From: Ramichloridium luteum
Lineage: Eukaryota > Ascomycota > Dothideomycetes > Mycosphaerellales > Dissoconiaceae
Direction of reading: 5' to 3'
Assembly: GCA_002368545.1 (NCBI GenBank)
Contig: MTSC01000002.1
Coordinates: forward strand, 1,302,001-1,366,000
Length of the DNA stretch: 64,000 bases
A program made the position numbers and the translations under genes. Within the stretch, counting starts at the first letter, position 1. Every line of letters begins with the position of its first letter. The notes under the pieces were generated by a model that saw only the letters and a list, made by a program, of their open reading frames with translations, made no database searches and was not told the DNA's origin. This document shows positions 11,820 through 23,937 of the stretch, in pieces.

Positions 11820-12282
11820 TCACAGTTCCATCCCATACGATTTCTGCGCCATGAAATCCGCCTTGCCTGGCACATTCTTGATCTCCTCCAACTTGCTGCC
11901 CAATCCCACCACACTGTACCGGATCATCCGCGGGTCGAGACCGAGCGTGCGGCGTACGGCGTGCTGTGTGCGCGGCGATGCATCGAAGCGCAGGATGAAG
12001 TAGTGACCCTCGTGATACGTTGCGCCCTGTTTCCGCGCGGGCTTCGGCAGGTAGAAGGTGCCCCAGTTCGTCAGGCCGCGCACGACACCGCCGGACTCGA
12101 GGATCAGACCGCCGGCTGTGCGCACGATTTCCTTGATTTCCCGGACGCCTTTGTAGGGGCGTGCCTGAAGGAGAAGTTAGTGATCTGGACATTGGTTGCT
12201 GTACGGAGGCCGCGAGCGCAAGGAGAACGAAGCAATGCTGGCTGGGAAGGTATCGTACCACGCCGATGAGTTCGTAGAGCAT
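11820..12282 (-). CDS. MRP17: Mitochondrial small-subunit ribosomal protein bS6m (Mrp17)
   Basis: Predicted 122 aa, component of the mitochondrial 37S ribosomal subunit. Exon 1 is only 24 nt (12259-12282, MLYELIGV). A 94-nt phase-0 intron (12165-12258, GTACGA donor, CACTAAC branch, TTCAG acceptor) joins it to ARPYKGVREIKEIV in exon 2 (11820-12164). The joined N-terminus MLYELIGVARPYKG closely resembles the yeast Mrp17 start MLYELIGLVR. Further S6 features are GGVVRGLTNWGTFYLPK and the region LGLDPRMIRYSVVGLG. No cleavable presequence is seen, as is common in this family. Without recognising the micro-exon the gene looks N-terminally truncated. It is divergent from the glycine cleavage H gene. 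Confidence 0.92.
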
Positions 12283-12622
12283 CTTCGCCGCTGTCGAGTC
12301 GGATGGGTATGTGCGACAGCGACGATCAGAGTTGATGGATTCGTTGTCCTGGATCTTCCTCCCAGTATGGACAATTTAATAATTCCAGCAAGCACGTGAG
12401 GAGGAATTCCGCTGGGCGAGGGTTTGCGGCTGCTCGAACCGACCGGTTTCGGCTCTAGCGCGGGTCTCGGAGCTTGCGCGCGTGTGGGCAGGTGGGTGAC
12501 TTCACCTGGCTTGCCATTGGCAGCTTTTCTTGAACCTCGAATTTGTGAATCTCTGGCTACATACTGCCGCAAGCTCCCCAATTCCGGCCCCTTCGATCTT
12601 GGAACACACACATTTAGCAGTC
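12283..12622. promoter_or_regulatory. Bidirectional promoter of two mitochondrial-protein genes
   Basis: The 340 bp between the start codons of MRP17 (-) and GCV3 (+) must serve both. An inverted CCAAT box (ATTGG) lies at 12516-12520. CCAAT is the target of the Hap2/3/5 complex, which controls many respiratory genes in fungi. A single CCAAT is weak evidence, so a role here is only a suggestion. Confidence 0.4.
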
Positions 12623-13225
12623 ATGTCCGCTGCCGCCGTCGTCAGGAATTCCTTCGCGCGCGCCGCCTCGGCGTCGACGTTTGCCCGCTGCAGTCGCCCG
12701 CAGTATTTGCGTCTTCGCGCGCAGGGCACTGTCGCCCCGACCCTGCGGAGCTTCAGCGTGAGCTCGAAAGGTATGTAACAGGGAAGTCGATGTTCCTATA
12801 GCATGGCCATGCTTGCTAATTCAGGCACTCTGCATCGTATAGTTTTCGAAAAGCGCTACACTGAGGACCACGAATGGATCGAGCTGTCGGACGACAAGAC
12901 CACGGGCACGATCGGCATTTCGACCTTCGCCGCCAAGGCGCTCGGAGACGTGGTCTACGTGGAGCTGCCGCAGCTGGACGCGGAGGTCTCGCAGGGCGAC
13001 ACGATCGGCGCCGTCGAGTCCGTCAAGTCGGCCTCCGACATCCTGACGCCCGTCAGCGGCACCATCATCGAGACCAACGGCGCCCTCGAGTCGGCCGCCG
13101 GCACCATCAACAAGAGCCCCGAGGCGGAGGGCTGGTTGGCGAAGATCAAGCTGGCGGACGCCGCCGAGGTGGAGAACTTGATGGACGCGGAGGCGTACCA
13201 GGCCTTTACGGAGGAGGCGTCTTAA
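12623..13225 (+). CDS. GCV3: Glycine cleavage system H protein, mitochondrial
   Basis: Predicted 182 aa in two exons, 12623-12770 and 12825-13225, split by a 54-nt intron (GTATGT...TGCTAAT...CAG) inside a Gly codon. The H protein carries the aminomethyl group of glycine on a lipoyl arm between the P, T and L proteins of the mitochondrial glycine decarboxylase. Residues 1-50 are Arg/Ala/Ser-rich with almost no acidic residues, as in a mitochondrial presequence. The core then begins with FEKRYTEDHEWIEL. The lipoylation site is the Lys in GAVESVKSASD, and the C-terminal NKSPEAEGWLAKIK is typical. The ATG at 12623 is preferred because it opens the presequence in frame. Confidence 0.95.
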
Positions 13226-16200
13226 GCCAAGGAAGACAGGGCGCGTCAACCCGGGGAGATATTGTACATGTATGATTGGGTGTGGCGAGTCGCATGCGAG
13301 ACGGACAACGCCACACCGAAGAGTAGGGAAGCTGTCGGTCACTCGAGAGTGGCAGCAGGGTGGAAGGGTAACCCCGATTTATTTGTGCACAGCTGGCGCA
13401 AGGCGCAGATCAACAAGATTCACTTGTGGAGTAGAATTCAACCACACTTCATACATTTACATCTTCCCTATGGCACCTCGCCGTGCGCCCTAAGACTCGG
13501 CGACGTGGTTCGTGCTATGACATCTCGCGTGCATCGCGTCCTTCGTATATCTCCACGTACTGCTGCTTCTAAGAGTCACCACTTCTGCACGAGCTGATAT
13601 TACAGATGGCCAAGCGTCACAAGGTTTCAGGCTTTTGCTCGTCTGAATCGACACGAGGATAGCGACTCCGGCACTGTTGACTCACATTTGGACCCATTAG
13701 AAACCAGCCTCGAGCTTATTGCCATCATGTCCATGTGCAGAAGTTCTGCTATTCCCGCTGCGATATGCGCACATTTGCCGTGGATTGATATAACGACGAA
13801 TTCTGAGTCGGGTGATCTTTGTGCCTAGGGAGGTCAATTTTGTAGTCGATCTACGACTACCAAAACTCCTGTATTATCTCGAAGCAATTTGGTAGGACTT
13901 TGATCTTCTGGTATTTATCGTTCGTTAATTGGCTCAAGACTTAAGCAAGTCGACCACATGCGTGCTAAAACCAACTGAAGGGTTAGGGTTATGGCTTCGA
14001 AGTACCACGCCTTCAACGATGATCCCAATGTCGAGCACGCACGGTGATGAACGCCTTTTCCTCCAAAAGAAACCCCTGTTATCTGTAGGCAGTGTGGTAG
14101 TTTTGCTGTGAGGTACCCGAGAGCCACCACCACCACTACCACCATCATCATTATCATTCTTCACACCCTCCGACGCCACCTCTGACGACCCACCATCCCA
14201 CCATCGTCGGCGGCTGACGCCGCCTTCCTAGGATCTATTGCCAAGAGCCCTTTGCTATGTCTTGCCCTCGACGGCATTATTGCCTTGGACGCAAGGAAAC
14301 ACGGGGATACACAGACTATATAACGCCCGTGCGATATCTATTATAACGGCTCACGAAGCGAAACCGTGATGAAAAGAACCCAAATGGTTCAATTAACAGG
14401 TAGGTAGGTATACAGTACCTTATTATGCGGGTCCCCAGCTGTCGCCGCTCTGTTCGCATTCGGGATCGATTGGACTAGACCGCCGGTCGTGCACACCTCA
14501 ACCGCGCGAGCGCCCGCCAACTGCTCCGAGCCGTCCGTATCCATGCGAGCGCCCACAGAGGGGGGTCCTCATCGTATGTCGCGTATGTCGCGTATGTCGC
14601 CAGACGCCACTGGACACTATCATGAAGTGTAGTCTTCTCGCATGCCCCAGGATTCTGCGCTTCTGGCGCCCGACGAAAGTCTATCGTTTACTCCATGGGT
14701 TCTGCGACGATGAAGTAGAAAAATGCGGCGCCGACGGGCTCACGGACGCGCCCGGTCGCCAGGGATAATATAATCTTGAATGGCGGGGTCATCTAATAAG
14801 AAGCGAACCCCTGTCTGGATCATCGTCGGACTTGAGCACCCTATCGGCTGATCGCCGTTTCGTTCGTGGTTGGAGGCCACCACCCCCATATTCTCAATCA
14901 GAGGTCTTGGAAGGCGAACCAAGACCCGACAGATCTGTGGCTCCGTCGCTCGGCTCCTGAGATGCCCGGACTGTTGGGTCTCAATCACACACCCGGCGGC
15001 TGGAGGGGCCAAGATGCTCACGCCGCACCGAAGAAAAGTCTTATTAAGCGCGAACCCTCTTTTTTTTCCTCCATGCTTGGTGCTGAGATGTGCCGTCCCG
15101 CGTGTCAGGCTGGCTGGCTGACCGCATGCACCTACGGAACCTTCACGTTCTCGACCCCCTACCTAGCACCACCTTTCTCCCGCTCGGGAAGTCCATACAA
15201 ATCCTCCGGAGGTGGAGCCATTGGGCTCGTGGGCCGAGCCAGGCTTGCGATGCCCTCGCGCTCTCTTTGCCTCTCCCAGCGACGTTTGATGTGCTGCCGA
15301 AAAGGGTCCGTTGGGTGGAAACAGATGGGCCGAAACTCAACGGGCGCAGGGCGGCTGCAGGAGCAAAGAGACCCTTGACGGGCGGGACGCGAAAGTTGTG
15401 CTGGTGTCGTTGTCCATGCTGTGCCGCGATGAGGCTGTGACGGTAGGCTGTGGGTGTATTGTATGCCGACCCTGCTATTGCCCTTCTAAGTTATCACCGA
15501 CGGCTGCTCTGATTGTTGTTGCTGTGCCTGGCCTTGGACTAGAATGCGCCATAGCCGTGCCAGCACCAGCAGACCGTACCGTAGTGCCCGCCGCCGCCGC
15601 CGTCTGGATTGATGAGCCCACAACCTTGACTGTTTGCCTGCTCACCCGTCCCGCAGCAAAAGCACGCACGCACGCACCTCGCGCAACCGCAGACTTCCCT
15701 CGTGCAGCAAGGACGGACCGCGAATCCACCTTTCCCATCCGTCCAGTCCTCACCACCACTCATCACGCCGCTTCCCCTCCGTGGACTGTATCGCGCGCCA
15801 AACAGCCGTGTGAATTCCAGAGCTACATACGCACACACTTCCACCCACCGCTGCCGAATCCTGTGGGCCCCCAAATTTCCCAAACCCGCAACAACCTTAA
15901 GCAGTAGTCGCAGAACAGCTTTCTCGGCCCCTCGCCGCCGCCGCCGCCGCCACCGCCGCAGCACCAGCAGGCTCGATCCCGCCAAACTCTCACAGCCGCG
16001 CGCTGCTTGCCGCTGTCGCTGGTCCCACCTGCACCTGTTGCGCACCTGCTGCTCGCCTGCTGCTCACCGGAGCTGACTGTGACTGGGGGGTTCCATTGCA
16101 CCTTCCCTGCTCGTTCGACTTTTCGACCGCAGCTGAGCGGGATTGGCAGCGCTTTGCCTCGACAGCTCTCACCACCTACTCTCTCCACACGCCTGCTCCT

Positions 16201-16466
16201 GCCGTGTTGTAGCGCGCGCCCAGCTCTCCCTCGCCCTTCCCCTGCCAGAGCAGAAAGCCGCCGACCGACCTTATCTGCTGCCCAAGCTGCCCGACAACTT
16301 TTCCTGCTGACCTGCTCCTGCCGCCCATCCAACCGGACGGAATCCGACCGAGGAGGCGTCGCAACTTGCTTTTCTCCTGCTGCTGCACCCGCCTCGCGCC
16401 TTCCCTGCTTGCCTGTCTGCCTGCCTGATCTGACATGGTCGTGGTCGTGTCGCGCTTGCTTGTTCC
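13226..16466. other. 3.2-kb intergenic region and leader of the Hsp70-like gene
   Basis: I find no supportable gene. Short frames at 14866-15378 and 15311-15907 lack family features. Visible elements: two telomere-like units (AGGGTTAGGGTT) near 13980-13990, three tandem GTATGTCGC units around 14576-14602, and a C/T- and CCG-rich stretch from about 15,560 to 16,450 that looks like a transcribed leader of the downstream gene. Confidence 0.4.
15934..15951. repeat. (GCC)6 microsatellite
   Basis: Six perfect GCC units followed by imperfect copies (ACCGCCGC), within the C-rich leader upstream of the Hsp70-like gene. Confidence 0.85.
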
Positions 16467-19082
16467 ATGTCGTCCATGAATCAGCGCTTCCGCAAGTTTG
16501 TTGGCTCGACTCGCAGGTCTCCCAGCAGCAACAACTCCGCCGTCGCCCCCTCCGGCAACAACACCGCCGCCGCCTCGTCTGCCTCGCTCGCCGTCCCGGC
16601 CAACGCGACCACCGCCGCCGCCGCGCCGAGCGCCGTCGCAAAACCCACCGGCCCCGCCGCCGCCGCCGTCAACGGAGCGGCCGCCTCGCTGCCCTCCTCG
16701 TCTGCCGGCGACAGCACCGCCTCGACCGCCGCGACCAACCCTTCGACGCAGGCGACCACCGCCGCCCCGTCCGCTGCCGCGTCGTCGACCTCGCTGGCGA
16801 TGAACAACAACGGCCAGCCGCAGCAGCCCCTCGGCCGGCCCCCTTCGTACCAGTACGCGAACCACCAAGGCAATCTCGGCGCGCCGCAGCCGCATCCTAA
16901 CCAAGGCAGACCCACGAGCCCGATGCCTCCGCCGCCGATCAACACGGCCGCGGGCCAGTACCCGTCGCAGCACCCGCAGCAGGTCTACCCGCCGCAAGCG
17001 GTCGCCCCGCCGGGCTACCCCATGGCCGGCGGCAACCCGCAATACGGCTATGCCAACACCATGCACAACCCCAATGCCTACATGGCTCGGGCGGAAGTTG
17101 AGGGTAACAACCGAAGCAAGGCGCAGCTCATCGTTGGTATTGATTTTGTAGGTGTTTTCGAGCCATTTTGGCGTGCCACGCCACCGTTCGTGCGCTGACG
17201 AGAGGTTTCTGTGTAGGGTACCACCTTCTCTGGTGTCGCCTTCGCATTTGCCACCAACACCGAGGCCAAGGAAGATATTATCGTCGAATGGCCCGGCGCC
17301 GGAACGCAGACTAAGCAAAAGGTGGGGCACATCACGATTTTTGAGGCATTGAGATACAGACAATGATACTGACGAGCAATGCTAGATTCCCACCGTCTTG
17401 TACTACGACCAGCACCAGCAGGTCGTCGGTTGGGGTCCTGACATCGCCGAGGCGCTGGCACCGACTGGCTACCCCAAGCCGGGTGTTCAGAAGGTCGAAT
17501 GGTTCAAGCTGCAGCTCATGCTGAGCGGCAACACCTACATCGACCCTATCAACCTTCCCCCGCTTCCCCCAGGGAAGTCCGAGATCGACGTCGCCGCCGA
17601 CTACCTGTTCAAGCTGCGACAGGCCATGCGCAATCAGCTGCAGAAGACGCTAGGAGAGGTGTTCAACCGAGAAGAGCGGAATATTCGATACTTCTTGACG
17701 GTGCCTGCCATCTGGAACGATGCTGGCAAGGCTGCCACCCGTGCCGCTGCCATTCAGGCCGGTTTCCTGCGGGATGAGAATGATAACCGGTTGACGCTGA
17801 TCACCGAGCCCGAAGCCGCCGCTATGTTCTGCGCCAAGGCTGGTCTGTTGAACTTGAAGGTGCACGATGCGTTGCTCATCGTCGATTGCGGCGGTGGTAC
17901 CGTCGATTTGATCGCCTACGAGGTCGAGGAGGAGTCTCCTTTCACCGTCGCTGAGTGTACCGCCGGTTCCGGTGATTCGTGCGGTTCCACCGCGCTCAAC
18001 CGTAACTTCTCCAACATCCTGCGCGCCAAGATCCGGAAGATGAAGCTGCCCGACGGCTCGCGGACGGCCGGCAAGGTCTATGCCAAGTGCATCATGGACT
18101 TCGAGAACCGAATAAAGGCCGACTTCCGCAACAACGGCCAGAAGTGGGCTGTCGACGTCGGTATCGAGGCCGAGTTTCCCGAGGCCGGCATCGAGGAAGG
18201 TTACATGACCTTCACCAACGAGGAGATTCTGCAGTGCTTCGAGCCCGTCGTCAACCGTATTCTCGAGCTCGTACGGAATCAGATCATTGCTATCCAGGCG
18301 CAGAACCGTGCTCTGCAGGTGAGTTGTGAAGCGTTATCATACGTAAAATGAACGATGGCTGACAAATTGCTACTGCAGAACGTCCTCGTCGTCGGTGGTT
18401 TCGGTGCGTCCGAGTACCTCTTCCAGCAGATCAAGCTGCACGTGCCGCCCCAGTTCCAGAACAAGGTCGTCCGGCCCATGGATTCAGTCGCAGCCATTGT
18501 CAAGGGCGCCGTCACCGCCGGTATCACGGAACGCGTCATCACCAGCCGCGTCGCGCGTCGCCACTACCTCATGGCGACGCTGCAGCCGTTCAAGGAGGGT
18601 CACCACCCGGAGCAGTACCGTGTGCCCTCGCTTGACGGCAAGGATCGCTGCAAGTACACCCGCCAGATCTTCGTGCAAAAGGGCCAGCGCGTCAAGATTG
18701 GCGAGCCCGTCAAGGTCTCCTTCTTCCGTCAGGTCGCGCCCGGCGCTACGCTCATGTACGAGGATGTACTGTACGCGTGCGACGAAGACGTGTGCCCTGA
18801 ATATACCAAGGATCCTCGTGAGTTTCCTCACCTCTTCTATCTCTTTGACTGTCCCTTTTCCTAACCACCAACTCTCTCGCAGGCATCAAGGAAATCGTCA
18901 CCCTCACCTCTGACCTCAGCCGTAAGAACCTCGAGAAGGACTTCGAGCGCATGGACACCCCGCAGGGCACCTTCTACCGCGTCTACTTCGATATCTACCT
19001 CACGCTCGACGGTTCCGAGTTCAATGCCGAGCTCGTCTGCCAGGGCGAGGTCATGGGTCGCTGCTCGGCGCGCTTCCGATGA
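16467..19082 (+). CDS. Hsp70-family (HSPA12-like) protein with long low-complexity N-terminus
   Basis: Five exons (16467-17147, 17217-17321, 17386-18318, 18379-18817, 18883-19082) give 785 aa. All phases agree. Residues 1-220 are Ala/Ser/Thr/Pro/Gln-rich, probably disordered. The ATPase fold then starts at VGIDFGTTFSGVAFAF (phosphate 1, formed across the first splice), followed by LIVDCGGGTVDLIAYEV (phosphate 2) and VLVVGGFGASEYL (adenosine motif). The motif spacing and absence of a classical substrate-binding domain and EEVD tail match the divergent HSPA12-type Hsp70s common in filamentous fungi, rather than Ssa/Ssb. The client or role is unknown. The second intron has a weak GTGGGG donor, but it restores the conserved frame. 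The start ATG (MSSMNQRF) is the first compatible one; the true start within the low-complexity head is less certain. Confidence 0.88.
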
Positions 19083-20911
19083 TTGCGCCTCTTTCCCTTC
19101 TCATACATCAGATCGCCGACCACAAGACAAACTTCTCTGCAGCATGATCCTCGTAGATCGGCGTGGAGGAACAGACGGGGGGCTTCTTGGCGAGATTGGA
19201 TGCGAACGGTCCCGGGAGGAGAAAAGCGGAAGCGGCAGACGTGGATGCGGCGGAGCGGCTCTCGATGTTGTTTTGGGTATCCCTTAGACTTGATTTGACA
19301 GGGGAAAACTTGCCACTACGATGACGAAAAGAAGAACGACGATATCGATACGCTTTGACGGCTCGGTCGGATTTGAGTCGAGAGGGCGAGCGGGAGACGG
19401 AAAGGCGTAAATGGGAGGGAGAGAGTGGAGAGGACTTGTGGATGAGAGAAAGCGCAGACATGAGTCGGGCGACATGATCCCTCGTTGCACGTTCTCAGAC
19501 GGGCATGGCTTTCACCTTCGCATCTCGTTTTGAACCTACCACCCAACAACCAGCCGTCGGTTTTTGTCCTTGTCATTTTGAGCGAAGAGAGAGAGAGAGA
19601 AAGAAAAAATCTTGTTCGTTCTTTTTGATCTGATCTTGTTCGTTTTTTTTCCTTTCGATTTTCCTTTTCTATGAAGTTTCCAGTCTTCTGTCCTCTTCCG
19701 TGCTACGAGTGCTTTGTTTTGGGTTGGTGTGGACTTTGCGTGGCTTTGTTGTGTCTGATTAATATCCAACAGGTCGGTAGTCGGCGGGGTCAGGGTAGGG
19801 GAAGTTTAGAAGATAGTCAGGGATGGGAATATACACATCGCATACGGGCGAAATGACAAGAATAATCGAGATTGCTCGACTTTGTTCCCATGAAAAAAAG
19901 TCCCATCTCTGGGTCGTCGCGGTGCAGCAATGCTCGAAATACCAGGATGTTCGACAAGTATCCATCTCTCACCTTGGATAGCTTCTTCATAGTATATCTG
20001 GGTAGACGAGGATCAAAGAAAAGAAGAAGCAATGAGGATTGGAAAAGAAAAGTTTGCCATTCTGTGAAAATCTGCTACTACCTAGGGCGGAACGTGTCCC
20101 GCTCGGCTGTCTGTCTGACCGGAGAAAAGCGAGAGGTATGAAACGACAAGTTTGGAGAAGAAGGGACATGCGCGCGAGAGAGAGGCAGAGGCAAGCATGG
20201 GCCGATGTGGTCTGGAAAGGGGAGGAGTTTCCAGCCACTTCTCCTCGATCAGAACTCTCTGGTTGGGTGTCGCTGCTGGTGGTGACCGCGTTTCCCTCAT
20301 CTCCACTCGTATGAACGGTGGGAGAATCATGATCCGACAGCCTATCCTGTGCTCCTCCGGTAGCAATCATCGGTATTTCCGAAGAATTTCCCGCATGCTG
20401 TCTCGTGAGCAGGTTGAACTCGTTTCAGGGTGTCTATGATCCCATTTGGTTCCTGCAGACATGCCTCCCCTCCCACTTCCATTTGCAGCTGGATCGACAC
20501 TTACTAATAACGTTTTTCTCTCTCTTTTCTCCGCTCTCTCATGCTGATAGGGATTGATGCCGGATCGTCTGCGGAGGCCTACTGGCGTGCTGAGAGGTGA
20601 AAAGCGACAGTTCGAAAACCTGAGTTCCAAAAGCTTCGAATGCGCGCCACTTCGGGCAAGCACTCGCCGAAATGCCGTATGTGGGTAGCAACAAGGTCCT
20701 GTGAGAATAACATGATGCTTAGCGAACTTGGCCATACCCATTGCTGACGCCTCCTGAATAGAGGAAGTGCGGAGGAAAGCAATCGAGTGTGAGGGAGACC
20801 AATCCCATCATACTGCTCACCATCGGCGGGAAGCCCAAATGGAGCGGGACTCGCTTGTCGTTAGTGCGGCAAGAGGTGATGACGATGGCGATGGCGATGC
20901 GGGAAGATCGA
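19083..20911. other. 1.8-kb interval between convergent Hsp70-like and PAP1 genes
   Basis: Should hold both 3' UTRs. A short GA tract is present (about 19586-19600) with T-rich DNA after it. The many short frames on both strands show no family features, so no gene is called. Confidence 0.45.
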
Positions 20912-23027
20912 TCATCCGGCGATACCATTTGTGGTGGTGGGCGTGGATCCATGCTGGAGGCGCTTAGCAGGCTCCTGATTTTCCTGTGAGTGGAGAAAGA
21001 GAAGTCAGTCGGTTAGCAAGACATGCCATTTGGCAACAACGGGATTGGCGTGTAGGCCGATTTTTCTTGCGTGAACTCACGTCCAGTCCAGCTGCAGCGA
21101 CGCTGCGCTTGTTCTCCGCAACGCTCGCGGGAGTTTGGCCGCCGGTGGTGGTCTTAGCCTTCTTCTTCTTGGTCGGGCGGGTCTCGCCTTCAGCGAAGAC
21201 GTCGTCGGGTAGTTGGTAGCTAGACCAGACGTGTCAGCAGGTGAAAAAGGAGAATGTCTTGACTTTAAGCAGAATGAACATACTTCCGGACGTGCTTGAC
21301 GCGGATCGAATGGATGTTGGCATCGTAGCCATCCCATTCTTGGCAGATGCGCTTGAAGTCGGAGATCGGCCAAGAAATGTCGAGGTTGTTCGCTCCTGTT
21401 GCGATAGTCAGTCATTGGCCCTCTTGAACGGCTAAGGGGCGGCGGAATAATACCTTTTTTCAAACCAATACCCATGTAGTATGTCGTCGACCAGATGGAC
21501 TGCACGCCATCCTTGCCCTCTTCGGGCGCCGCTGTGTCGCCATTCTCCGCCTGCTGGCTGATCGCATCCGCATCGCCCTGTGCAGCCGCCTGCACTTTAA
21601 CGTCCGCGGACTCCTCGGTGGTCTTCGTCTTGACGACCTGACATCGCAGCCCACCCGCCAGTGTATCTTCAACGTCATCATCCGTCTTGCACTCATGCAC
21701 CCGCTCGAAGCCTTTATTGAACGGTTGGACGAGCTCAACGCTATCCGCATCCGACACTTCGATACCATTGATAAGGCGGCGGAGCTTGGACTGCACGAGA
21801 CCCGACCAGGCCTGCTGCGCCTCCTTCGTACGCGCCGCGGTGACGACACAGATGTAGTGCTTGTAGGCCTCGGAGAAGAACCGCTGCCGCACGAACAAAT
21901 CCGACCACGTCTTCTTGTCCGCATAGATGTCGTTCATGATCTCCTCACCGCGGCGCAGCTCGCGCAGCAGGACCATTTTGGTCGACTGGCCGATCGTGTG
22001 CGTCGAGTTCATGCACGGGTATGCGGGCGTGATGACGGGCATCAAGTGGAAGCGGTCGCCTTTGGAAGTGTTGGGATCCCATTCGCGCAGCTGCAGCGGT
22101 GCGGTCTCCCGCTTCTGCAGCACGACCGCCTGCGGCCACTGCCAGCGACCCATGACGAAGAAGAACTTCTGCACGATCAGTGGCGCCGCTGCCTTGGGGT
22201 ACAGTTGACACACACGCGCGACCATCATGGCGTAGGCCACACCTCCGGGAAAACCGATGACGTTGCCGTAGATCGCACGACGCTGCGCCCATAGCTTGAC
22301 GGCGCGCAGCGCAATGCGAAAGATGCGGGACTGCGGCACGAGCTGTAGGATTCGGTCGGTAACGCGGGTGCCGTTGACGCAGCGCAGGTCCGTCTCGTCG
22401 AGGCCACGCAGGAGGTTGTTGTCCGTCAGCTCCAGCGTGCGTGCCACGGACGACACCTGGAGATTTGAGAAAATGAGATCGACCGACACACCGCAGAGCT
22501 CGAGTTTGATGATAGGCACGCTGATGCCAGGCACGGGTGTCAGCTCTGTTAGCTCATCGGGCGTCGCCGACTTTTTGAGCAGGTCGGGCATGTGTCGGAA
22601 GAAATCATCGCGCGTGACGTGCTTCGGCGCGATCATGAGTGTGTCGATATCCGAGCCCGGGCCGTAGACACCAAGGCGGTAGCTGCCGTATGTGAAGACT
22701 TTGCCGCCAGCCTCCTTCAAGATCTCTGCTGGTAAACCCTTCTCCTTTCCGACGATCTGTACGAGTTGGTGGAGAAGCCGCTGTAGTCGAGCAAGCACAT
22801 CATTCCTGCGCGGTTGGACCACATTGTCAGCATTCAGCCTCCATATTTTGTCACTGATTGTGCTCAATCGCAAACACATACCTCTTTTTCGTCTCCTCCG
22901 ACGACTCAAAGTTATTCTGCGTCTTCAACTCCTGCATGAGCAGCTCATTGAGCTCGAGATCTTTCGGCTTAGGCGCCTCAATCGCCAGCGGCGGCGAGAT
23001 GCCAAGGTATTCCCCGTTCTCCGCCAT
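20912..23027 (-). CDS. PAP1: Nuclear poly(A) polymerase
   Basis: Five exons on the reverse strand (22882-23027, 21454-22805, 21284-21395, 21081-21219, 20912-20983) encode 606 aa. All splice phases agree and total 607 codons including TGA. It adds poly(A) tails to mRNA as part of the cleavage and polyadenylation machinery. The nucleotidyltransferase site is FTYGSYRLGVYGPGSDIDTL with two metal-binding Asp, and the third Asp is in VSVDLIFSNL. The central domain (KLWAQRRAIYGNVIGFPGG, TPAYPCMNSTHT) and the RNA-binding domain (GANNLDISWPISDFKRIC, created by splicing across 21396-21453) are typical. The tail is Lys-rich (TRPTKKKKAKTTT), suggesting a nuclear localisation signal. The N-terminal exon (MAENGEYLGISPPLAIEAP) resembles fungal Pap1. 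The last 24-codon exon is the least certain part. Confidence 0.94.
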
Positions 23028-23937
23028 CGTCTCTTTTGCTATCTCAGATTCGTCCGGGCGAAGAGAAGAAGAGCGGGCTCAGAGGTGCAAAGTCGCACTT
23101 GCTGGCTGTCGTTCACGAGACCATCCGGTGTGCGCGCAACCGGAAGTGTTATCCCTGAACAATAGAATTGCAGACAGATTCGGGCGGCTCGTCAATCGCA
23201 GATGGTATGGGACCAAACGGAAGACCGGAGGTGGCTGATGGGGTTACTGTTGCGCCGTCAGGAATGCAATGGACATCCGACCAGCCCAGCTTGAAATTCG
23301 TGATGGTCGATGATGCGAGCAAGAAGGACGTCACGGCTGGTACGGCGAAGCTGTGGCTGCTGCGCTCGTATGCTTCTGGCGGCAAAGACAAAACGGGACA
23401 GGAGGTGGCGCCGAATAGCACAATGAAGAGAAAGGGAAAAAAAGAGGTTGTCGCAAGAATACGTCTTGATCAGCAAGTTTCTTTACTTCCCAGCCTTCAA
23501 AGCAAGTGTTGTTTCAGCAGCCAAGATCGGCAGGCAGGCCTGCGCCGCTGGCTGGAAACCAGGGACCACGCTGAGCCAAAAAAGTTGACACGACGCGGGC
23601 CGTGTCGTCCCACGCGTCCACCCGTCGCCCCGGCGCGTGCGTGCGTGCATAAGTTTAATCGATAAGTGATGTCCTGCACGACACCGTTGAACAATGATCA
23701 CATTCCTCGAGCAAATGACAAAAGAAGGAGTAGACCACAATCAGGATTTCTTATTCTCTCACCGATAACGCCTCTCGCCTCTCTCCTGTCTGTATTTGAC
23801 GCATGCATGCAATTCTCCCCATGCGATAGCGTGCGCTGTGGTATATGATCGAAACGTAACAGTGCAAAACAGGTCAAATCGTTCTCTTCATAATGATGCG
23901 TGATCCCGTCTCCTTCTCCTTTTCTTCACAACACAGT
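23028..23937. other. Interval between ferric reductase 3' end and PAP1 5' end
   Basis: Holds the PAP1 promoter and the reductase 3' region. A plus-strand frame at 23168-23665 and a minus-strand frame at 23149-23421 overlap each other. Neither has recognisable features, so I do not call a gene, although a small protein is possible. Confidence 0.35.

Noticed and set aside
14866..15378. 170-codon frame in the 13-16-kb intergenic region
   Set aside because: No recognisable features and competing overlapping frames on both strands.
16176..17363. 395-codon reverse-strand frame across the Hsp70-like first exon
   Set aside because: Gly/Arg/Val low-complexity shadow of Ala/Pro-rich GC-rich exons; it also crosses verified splice sites of the + strand gene.
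23149..23665. Possible small gene between PAP1 and the ferric reductase
   Set aside because: Overlapping frames on both strands with no signal, domain or convincing splice structure.
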